Shown here piece by piece: positions 1 to 6,015 of a stretch of 6,015 nucleotides of DNA. The DNA lies in NCBI GenBank assembly GCA_014238595.1, contig JABAAV010000041.1, positions 6,782-12,796 of the forward strand. Reading direction: 5' to 3'. The position numbers and the translations under genes are program-made. The first letter of the stretch is position 1; each line of letters begins with the position of its first letter. The notes under the pieces were generated by a model. It searched no databases. It was not told the origin of the DNA and saw only the letters and a list, made by a program, of their open reading frames with translations. This stretch comes from Myxococcales bacterium. Lineage in GTDB: Bacteria > Myxococcota_A > Polyangia > Haliangiales > J016.

Positions 1-63
1 TTTTGTTGCGATGGAAACACTGATGTTTTTGGAAGATGTTTCTATCGCTAAGATAGCTTCCAT
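1..63 (-). CDS. tsaB: Probable TsaB, N-terminal fragment (cut by window edge)
   Basis: Only the first 21 codons are in the window; the gene continues past the left edge. They read MEAILAIETSSKNISV followed by SIATK. An initial hydrophobic strand followed by a (D/E)TS turn and a second strand is the start of the ASKHA-fold proteins TsaB and TsaD. The form LAIETSSKNISVSIA fits TsaB better than TsaD, which normally has GIETSCDET. TsaB is the non-catalytic partner of TsaD in making N6-threonylcarbamoyladenosine at position 37 of ANN-decoding tRNAs, a cytoplasmic reaction. The ATG shares one base with the TAA stop of the TPR gene (TAATG at 65-61), and I see no Shine-Dalgarno sequence of its own, so translation is probably coupled. 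With 21 residues the family call is good but not certain. Confidence 0.72.
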   Translation of the reverse strand, partial: MEAILAIETSSKNISVSIATK

Positions 64-905
64 TATTGTGTCAAGTTGTTGTTTTGTAAGGCTTGAATTT
101 GTGAATTATTTGCAAAGGAAGCCAGATAGGAAGACGGAGCTAATAATTGTTTCATATCTTTTTCTGATAGTCGTTTGTTATTGATGATGTCAATAATCTC
201 TTTTAGAGCTTTATCTTTGTTATTTGTGAGATCAAATACGACAGCTTTAGTGTATGATGCAAAGCCCGGACGAGGGACGACTTGTGCAATGCGATCAACA
301 ACACGCAATGCTGTTTCTAATTTATTTTGACGGGCATACACTAATGCTAAATGAAACAGAAGTTTTGGATCTCTGTCATCAATCGGCAAAACCTGCTTGA
401 AATACTTTTCAGCTTCAAGCTGTGCTTTTAAAAAATTTTCTTTGTCATCTTTGTTTGCAGATTCAGAAAGAATCATCCCAGTGGCAATCAAAGTCTCTTT
501 GTCTTTTGGATTGTTCTTTAGCAAGGCTTGTGCATGACGAAGATAAGAAGCAAATGCATGATCGCCAGTTTTTTGATGTGCAATGATAAACATCATACCT
601 CGATGTGCTTCAGGACTATCTTCTTTTTTATTGAGGACCCATTGAAAGTGTTTTTTGGCGTTGTGATATTTTTTTTGTTCAATATATGCGTTGCCTAATA
701 AAATATGCGCACCTAAATCTTCATGATCAATGTCTAGAGCGGATTCGTAGTGAGCTTGTGCACCTACATAATCACCTTGATTAAATAAGATGTTTCCTGC
801 TGCTTTTTTTTGAGCAAGTTCAGAATCACACCCTGTGCTGACTGTCATTAAAACGATGCAAACAATAAAATAACGCATAAAACATCTTTTATCATGATCA
901 TGCAT
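63..905 (-). CDS. TPR-repeat lipoprotein of unknown specific function
   Basis: A 280-residue protein. A hydrophobic segment (about residues 11-24) ends in VSTGC, with Cys26 as the likely lipidated residue; the lipobox is imperfect, with Ser at -3. The rest looks like tandem tetratricopeptide helices: clear repeats at about 31-64 (GNILFNQGDYVGAQAHYESA) and 65-98 (LLGNAYIEQKKYHNAKKHF), weaker ones at about 100-170, and another pair at about 180-246 (LALVYARQNKLETALRV). Such proteins are envelope-anchored scaffolds for protein contacts; the partner cannot be told here. Asp follows the Cys, which in enterobacteria keeps lipoproteins in the inner membrane; whether that rule applies here is unknown. 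The start is uncertain: Met10 (codon 878-876) gives a more typical signal peptide (MRYFIVCIVLM) than Met1 at 905, whose extra residues are MHDHDKRCF. Neither has a clear ribosome binding site. It lies 11 bases after the two-helix protein and overlaps tsaB by one base. Confidence 0.82.
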   Translation of the reverse strand: MHDHDKRCFMRYFIVCIVLMTVSTGCDSELAQKKAAGNILFNQGDYVGAQAHYESALDIDHEDLGAHILLGNAYIEQKKYHNAKKHFQWVLNKKEDSPEAHRGMMFIIAHQKTGDHAFASYLRHAQALLKNNPKDKETLIATGMILSESANKDDKENFLKAQLEAEKYFKQVLPIDDRDPKLLFHLALVYARQNKLETALRVVDRIAQVVPRPGFASYTKAVVFDLTNNKDKALKEIIDIINNKRLSEKDMKQLLAPSSYLASFANNSQIQALQNNNLTQ

Positions 906-916
906 AGCACGCTACT

Positions 917-1327
917 CTAGAGTTGCTGTTGTTTTTGACGGATTTTTCGAGATTCTTCAATGGCTTGATAGGCTGCATTTTTTTCTTCCATAAGTCGTTT
1001 TCGTTTCGCTTTTGCAGAGCTTGCACGACCGACAAGCATCGCTGCAAAAAAAGGCATTGCTGCGGTTAATGCCATGATCACTTGATGATTCCAAAACCAA
1101 ACCCAAACGGCTTCAAATGTATTCGTTAAAAAATCACCATAAAGTACGAGAAAAAATAAACCGAGCATTCCTGCGACACTTAAAAGATTGATCCAAATAA
1201 AATTTAATATTTTTTTTCGGATATGATCATTTTTTGAATAAAGAACAAGTCCATCTTCATTGATGGTCATTTCTGTAGCGGTATTTACATCGGTTTGTGT
1301 TGTATTTGTTTGTTTATAATCAGTCAT
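917..1327 (-). CDS. Small protein with two predicted membrane helices, unknown function
   Basis: A 136-residue protein I do not recognise. Residues 1-20 are polar and rich in Thr, Asn and Gln. A short EDGLVLYSK segment follows, then a basic HIRKK motif and a first hydrophobic helix (about 41-63). An aromatic linker (VWVWFW, about 74-79) leads to a second helix (about 82-100). The tail from residue 101 is strongly charged and probably helical (AKAKRKRLMEEKNAAYQAIEES), ending in a Gln-rich stretch. The positive-inside rule would place both basic flanks, and so both termini, in the cytoplasm, with a short external loop. The start overlaps the stop of the RDD gene as ATGA (1327-1324), and the TPR gene begins 11 bases after the stop. 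This supports a shared transcript and perhaps a joint membrane role. The tight packing and normal composition argue for a real gene. Confidence 0.72.
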   Translation of the reverse strand: MTDYKQTNTTQTDVNTATEMTINEDGLVLYSKNDHIRKKILNFIWINLLSVAGMLGLFFLVLYGDFLTNTFEAVWVWFWNHQVIMALTAAMPFFAAMLVGRASSAKAKRKRLMEEKNAAYQAIEESRKIRQKQQQL

Positions 1328-1866
1328 GGCATGATAATGACATAAGTTTTAGAAAGGCGATCATGAAGGCTTTGTCTTTCGTTGTTTAATATAAGAATCC
1401 AAAATCCAAATGTAGCCGTTGCGATGGTCAATAAAAAAGTTAATGTTCGGATAAGTATACGTATCAATGATGGTGAAGCACCATATTCATCGATGACATA
1501 AAGATGAAATAATCGCATGCCTAATGTACGTCCTCCTAAACTTTGAAAGAAAAAAAAATAAAACAGTGCAAAAATTCCAAACAATCCCCAAAAGGCATCA
1601 GAAGGCGTTTGATCCGATAAGAGTGTTTGCCATGGAAATCGTATTGTTTCATCGTTCATGGTGGAATAAATTCCACTGAATCTCAACGTCATCCATGTAA
1701 CAACGAGTGAGAAAGGGATGCAGATGATCAAATCAATTAACATTGCAAGGATCCGATGACCGACACGTGCTAACTGATACGTATGATGGGCTCTTATTGG
1801 TTTTGTTACATCGCCTGAATTGCTAAAATTCATATCATTGTTATCTATCATATTAGAATATCTCAT
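1324..1866 (-). CDS. RDD-family integral membrane protein
   Basis: A 180-residue protein with the RDD domain at about residues 34-177. Residues 1-33 form a polar leader. The domain begins RVGHRILAMLIDLIICI, with the family's conserved Arg and Asp in the first helix (about 38-60). A second helix covers about 92-109 and includes FYFFFFQ. The conserved loop GGRTLGMRLFHLYVIDEYG (111-129) follows, then a third helix (about 138-160) and the terminal QSLHDRLSKTYVI motif (165-177). RDD proteins are poorly understood inner-membrane proteins; some have been linked to ion or solute transport, which cannot be decided here. The ATG at 1866 overlaps the stop of a short open frame (ATGA, 1866-1863) and has no good ribosome binding site. 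Met6 (1851) and Met12 (1833) are possible alternative starts because the leader is not conserved. The stop overlaps the next start, again as ATGA. Confidence 0.88.
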   Translation of the reverse strand: MRYSNMIDNNDMNFSNSGDVTKPIRAHHTYQLARVGHRILAMLIDLIICIPFSLVVTWMTLRFSGIYSTMNDETIRFPWQTLLSDQTPSDAFWGLFGIFALFYFFFFQSLGGRTLGMRLFHLYVIDEYGASPSLIRILIRTLTFLLTIATATFGFWILILNNERQSLHDRLSKTYVIIMP

Positions 1867-1922
1867 AGAGCTTCAAATTGATGTTGAGTAACAGCAATGG
1901 CATTGTTACATACCATTACCAT
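1863..1922 (-). CDS. Possible 19-codon leader ORF, or tail of a decayed gene, coupled to the RDD gene
   Basis: ATG at 1922 opens a 19-codon frame that ends QHQFEAL at a TGA overlapping the RDD start codon (ATGA). An AAGGAG motif, a strong Shine-Dalgarno core, lies 11 bases upstream at 1939-1934. The RDD gene itself has no comparable site, so ribosomes loaded here could re-initiate on it. The frame also stays open upstream of this ATG, back to a TGA at 1979-1977, so this may be the 3' end of a degraded gene instead. I recognise no family with confidence. At this length chance is a real possibility. Confidence 0.25.
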   Translation of the reverse strand: MVMVCNNAIAVTQHQFEAL

Positions 1923-2112
1923 AACTAATGATGCTCCTTGTGACAAATCATTCAATACGCTGTTCGATGCTATGGTTCATGATTTTAATGACGTCATGAG
2001 CCGTTGTTGATTGAGTATGACGAGGATTGTCTCGTTACAGCACAACCCATCTGTATTCAATACACTAACGCTGAGAGGTTTGAACGTTACTTGAAGTCGT
2101 CAAGATGACAGA
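1867..2112. other. Intergenic gap between rpsU and the RDD gene, with possible gene remnants
   Basis: These 246 bases hold no complete gene. On the minus strand the frame that ends at 1863 is open back to 2099 except for one TGA at 1979-1977, giving about 40 codons, a stop and 37 codons. A second minus frame (2034-1951, 28 codons, containing HTQSTTAHDVIKIMNHSIEQ) looks more protein-like than its length would suggest, and runs into the first frame around the ATTCAATAC motif at 1950-1958. The gap also contains a 10-bp palindrome (1988-1997), a 13-bp dyad (2052-2064) and a 6-bp inverted repeat GTAACA/TGTTAC (1888-1909). None is followed by a T-tract, so I see no intrinsic terminator for rpsU. 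A promoter for the downstream cluster could lie here, but no clear -35/-10 pair stands out. Confidence 0.4.
1934..1939 (-). promoter_or_regulatory. Strong ribosome binding site (AAGGAG) upstream of the RDD gene
   Basis: The minus strand reads AAGGAG here. It is 11 bases from the ATG of the short frame at 1922, slightly longer than ideal, and 67 bases from the annotated RDD start at 1866, too far to serve that start directly. It is one of only two obvious Shine-Dalgarno matches I found near a start in the window; the other precedes atpD. Confidence 0.4.
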
Positions 2113-2334
2113 TTAATAGCTGTGACGACGATGTGTTTCACGACGAAGTCGTTTGCTCGCTTCACGCATTTTACGCTTACGACGTACGTTTGGTTTTTCA
2201 AAAAAACGTCGTCGTTTGACTTCTTGTGGCACACTTTCCTTAGAAAGACGTTGCTTAAGAATTTTCAAAGCCTTTTCAAGGCTGCCACGAACTTCGACTT
2301 CGATTGGTCGTCCTAATACTGGTTCTGGTCCCAT
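2113..2334 (-). CDS. rpsU: Small ribosomal subunit protein bS21
   Basis: A 73-residue, very basic protein. The core pattern of bS21 is clear: VEVRGSLEKALKILKQRLSK (about 13-32) matches the N-terminal helix, and RRRFFEKPNVRRKRK (41-55) matches the conserved R-x-x-(F/Y)-EKP-x-x-(R/K) segment, followed by an Arg- and Lys-rich helix ending RRETHRRHSY. bS21 sits on the 30S platform next to the 3' end of 16S rRNA and helps translation initiation. The length is normal, but the first ten or so residues (MGPEPVLGRP) precede the usual beginning of the family, which is normally at or near the I/V-x-V-x-V strand. No other in-frame ATG exists. No convincing Shine-Dalgarno precedes the ATG. The gene lies 114 bases after atpC and probably has its own promoter in the repeat-containing gap. 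Confidence 0.93.
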   Translation of the reverse strand: MGPEPVLGRPIEVEVRGSLEKALKILKQRLSKESVPQEVKRRRFFEKPNVRRKRKMREASKRLRRETHRRHSY

Positions 2335-2346
2335 ATTAGAATGGTG

Positions 2347-2374
2347 TTTACATGATCTAAAGACCCAAGGTCAA
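2347..2374 (-). promoter_or_regulatory. Candidate sigma-70-type promoter close to rpsU
   Basis: On the minus strand TTGACC (2374-2369) and TGTAAA (2352-2347) are separated by 16 bases, resembling a -35/-10 pair with five and four of six consensus positions. Transcription would begin only about 5 bases before the rpsU ATG, giving an almost leaderless mRNA. That would agree with the missing Shine-Dalgarno, but the closeness also makes the call doubtful. Confidence 0.28.
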
Positions 2375-2422
2375 GGAGATTATGGGTAGATTACAGATTA
2401 TAGGTAGATTGCAGGTAGATTG
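2372..2422. repeat. Array of five short direct repeats (11,11,7,11,11 bp) upstream of rpsU
   Basis: Read on the minus strand, five units lie end to end: CAATCTACCTG (2422-2412), CAATCTACCTA (2411-2401), TAATCTG (2400-2394, shortened), TAATCTACCCA (2393-2383) and TAATCTCCTTG (2382-2372). All share (C/T)AATCT at the same position. The middle unit lacks four bases. The 11-base period is about one turn of DNA, so a protein could contact each unit from the same side; a replication-slippage origin is equally possible. The array fills the middle of the gap where an rpsU promoter should lie. Confidence 0.75.
2397..2402 (-). promoter_or_regulatory. Perfect TATAAT (-10 candidate) for rpsU
   Basis: The minus strand reads TATAAT exactly at the junction between two repeat units, and a related CATAAT occurs one repeat further on (2384-2379). 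I find no good -35 at 16-18 bases. If used, the rpsU leader would be about 55 bases and would contain part of the repeat array. Confidence 0.35.
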
Positions 2423-2433
2423 CTGTACAATCT
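2417..2433 (-). other. Small hairpin after atpC, not a canonical terminator
   Basis: AGATTG and CAATCT form a perfect 6-bp stem around a 5-base loop, 16 bases after the atpC stop. The stem is AT-rich and no T-run follows on the minus strand, so it is unlikely to be a rho-independent terminator by itself. One arm is shared with the first unit of the direct-repeat array. It might act as a weak processing or pausing site. Confidence 0.3.
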
Positions 2434-2448
2434 GTTTGATGAATCGAT

Positions 2449-2841
2449 TTAAGTAGATAGGGCGTCATTGCCTGCTTGGATACAGAGTTTTGCCCAAGAA
2501 ATATGTTCATCATGTCCAGATTGTTCAGAAGATGTTAGCCTGTCGAGCTCTTCCTGTGTTTTGTTGATATCAATAGCTGTGGAGGATATCGCATGAGGAA
2601 CGATAATATGAACAGCGCCTGCTTCTGTGACTTTTAAGATTCCAGCGTGATGGGCATAAACCTCAGTGCCCTTACTGGTGTGCAGTGTAATGAGACCCAT
2701 TTCAAGATGTGTGAGGAACATCGTATGTTTAGGCAAAACACAAAATTCACCCAACACACTGCGTGCTGTTACAGAGTCAGCCTTGACATTCATGTGTTGC
2801 CACATGGGCGTTATAATGGATATGGATAAATTAGTAGACAT
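2449..2841 (-). CDS. atpC: F1 ATP synthase epsilon subunit
   Basis: A 130-residue protein, slightly shorter than the usual 130-140. The N-terminal beta-sandwich domain is recognisable by LGEFCVLPKHTMFLTHLEMG (30-49), matching the family's GxFxVLPxHxPxLxxLxxG, and by HHAGILKVTEAGAVHIIV (64-81). Epsilon sits at the foot of the central stalk, joins gamma to the c-ring, and can inhibit ATP hydrolysis through its C-terminal helices. Here the C-terminal part (about 91-130) has one clear helix (INKTQEELDRL), then a polar loop (SSEQSGHDEH) and a second short helix, without the usual Ala/Arg-rich composition. It begins 10 bases after atpD in the standard order and has no clear ribosome binding site of its own. 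It is the last gene of the ATP synthase operon here. Confidence 0.93.
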   Translation of the reverse strand: MSTNLSISIITPMWQHMNVKADSVTARSVLGEFCVLPKHTMFLTHLEMGLITLHTSKGTEVYAHHAGILKVTEAGAVHIIVPHAISSTAIDINKTQEELDRLTSSEQSGHDEHISWAKLCIQAGNDALST

Positions 2842-2851
2842 ATAAAAAGAG

Positions 2852-5162
<2,311 letters not shown>

Positions 5163-5166
5163 TGTT

Positions 5167-6015
5167 TTACTGATCTGTTTCTATAACAAATTGTGTTGCA
5201 AATTCTGTGAGAAGGTCTTGGAGTGATTGTTCCATTGCATTATCGAGTATCCCTGTTTCTTGAAGTGTTTTTATCGTCTCATTATTTTGTACGAAATCTA
5301 ACAGTTGCGATTCATATTGTTGTAACGCTTCGATAGGATAGTCATCAACAAATCCATGGGTTCCAGCAAAAATAATTAAAACTTGTTGTGCCATGGATAG
5401 TGGTGAATATTGATTTTGTTTCAACAATTCTGTCATCCGTTGTCCGCGTGCAAGTTGTGCTTGTGTTGTCGCATCCAGATCTGAACCAAATTGTGCAAAA
5501 GCTGCCATCTCTCGATATTGAGCCAATTCAAGACGCAATTTTCCGGCGACTTTTTTCATGGCTTTTGTTTGTGCAGAACCACCAACACGACTCACTGACA
5601 GTCCAACATTCACTGCAGGACGGATGCCTGAATAAAACAAATCTGTTTCAAGATAAATTTGACCATCAGTAATTGAAATAACATTGGTAGGAATATAGGC
5701 AGACACATCACCTGCTTGAGTTTCAATAATAGGCAAGGCCGTCAGACTTCCACCACCTTCTTCATCGCTCAGTTTTGCGGCACGTTCTAATAGCCGACTG
5801 TGAATGAAGAACACATCTCCAGGATACGCTTCTCGTCCTGGTGGACGGCGTAGTAACAAAGAGAGTTGTCGATATGCAACGGCTTGTTTAGATAAATCAT
5901 CGTAAACGATCAAGGCATGACCACCATTATCACGATAATGTTCAGCCATGGTGACTCCTGTGTACGGTGCGATGAATTGCAATGGTGCTGGATCAGACGC
6001 TGTAGCCGCAATGAT
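5167..6015 (-). CDS. atpA: F1 ATP synthase alpha subunit, C-terminal part (cut by window edge)
   Basis: The reading frame is open to the right edge and gives 282 residues, about the last 55% of a normal alpha subunit (about 510). It begins [20 protein letters not shown]; the Leu in this stretch is encoded by TTG and is not a start codon. The Walker B region is present ([17 protein letters not shown]), as are [39 protein letters not shown] and the [15 protein letters not shown] segment, whose Arg (codon 5589-5587) is the arginine finger completing the catalytic site on beta. The loop after LLERAAK is short (SDEEGGGSL), as in alphaproteobacteria and mitochondria and unlike the longer one in E. 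coli. The Walker A loop and N-terminal domain lie outside the window. The stop is 4 bases before atpG. Confidence 0.97.
   Translation of the reverse strand: MIAATASDPAPLQFIAPYTGVTMAEHYRDNGGHALIVYDDLSKQAVAYRQLSLLLRRPPGREAYPGDVFFIHSRLLERAAKLSDEEGGGSLTALPIIETQAGDVSAYIPTNVISITDGQIYLETDLFYSGIRPAVNVGLSVSRVGGSAQTKAMKKVAGKLRLELAQYREMAAFAQFGSDLDATTQAQLARGQRMTELLKQNQYSPLSMAQQVLIIFAGTHGFVDDYPIEALQQYESQLLDFVQNNETIKTLQETGILDNAMEQSLQDLLTEFATQFVIETDQ

Noticed and set aside
31..61. Bulged hairpin (GGAAG...CTTCC with inner CTATC/GATAG) just after the TPR stop, as a terminator
   Set aside because: It lies inside the first codons of the probable tsaB and has no T-tract on either strand; a terminator between overlapping genes makes no sense.
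2090..2104. Inverted repeat CTTGA/TCAAG with 5-base loop after rpsU, as an intrinsic terminator
   Set aside because: The stem is only 5 bp and no T-run follows on the minus strand.
2122..2389. Plus-strand open frames opposite rpsU
   Set aside because: They are antisense shadows of the Arg/Lys-rich bS21 coding sequence; the minus-strand frame has a clear family match.
2372..2422. The direct-repeat array as a CRISPR
   Set aside because: Units are about 11 bp, contiguous and without unique spacers; no cas genes are nearby.
5388..5672. 94-codon plus-strand frame opposite atpA
   Set aside because: It is an antisense shadow of conserved alpha-subunit sequence with no domain features.
5980..5982. 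TTG as the start of a short atpA-like gene
   Set aside because: The frame continues to the window edge with conserved alpha-subunit residues ([11 protein letters not shown]), so this TTG is an internal Leu codon.

Overview
The window is a compact bacterial stretch with moderately low GC (about 40% by eye). Every gene I can support lies on the minus strand, so transcription runs from position 6015 towards 1. It holds the distal part of an F1Fo ATP synthase operon, a ribosomal protein gene, and a small cluster of membrane or envelope genes that runs into a tRNA-modification gene at the edge. The alpha subunit resembles alphaproteobacterial and mitochondrial sequences: it has an SDPAPLQF segment, a short SDEEGGGSL loop and an [11 protein letters not shown] arginine-finger segment. 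The subunit order alpha-gamma-beta-epsilon fits that group too. A host-associated, AT-leaning alphaproteobacterium is my best guess. A divergent intracellular lineage from another phylum (for example Dependentiae) is not excluded.

Layout, in transcription order: atpA (3' part only, cut by the right edge, 6015-5167), atpG (5162-4311), atpD (4297-2852) and atpC (2841-2449). These are separated by only 4 to 13 bases and form one operon making the catalytic head and central stalk of ATP synthase. A 114-base gap follows. It contains an array of five 11-bp-type direct repeats, a perfect TATAAT and a small hairpin. Then comes rpsU (2334-2113), encoding ribosomal protein bS21 with a short N-terminal extension.

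A 246-base gap (2112-1867) separates rpsU from the next cluster. It has no full gene, but it carries possible remnants of a small gene: one frame is open across the gap except for a single internal TGA. The last 19 codons of that frame follow an AAGGAG motif and end in an ATGA overlap with the next gene.

The downstream cluster is an RDD-family membrane protein (1866-1324), a two-helix membrane protein of unknown function (1327-917), a TPR-repeat lipoprotein (905-63) and the first 21 codons of a probable tsaB (63-1). The last reads MEAILAIETSSKNISV at its start and is needed for the t6A tRNA modification. These genes are chained by ATGA, ATGA and TAATG overlaps plus one 11-base gap, so they are probably co-transcribed and translationally coupled.

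The genes themselves are mostly ordinary housekeeping and envelope genes. The unusual material is in the two intergenic gaps on either side of rpsU.
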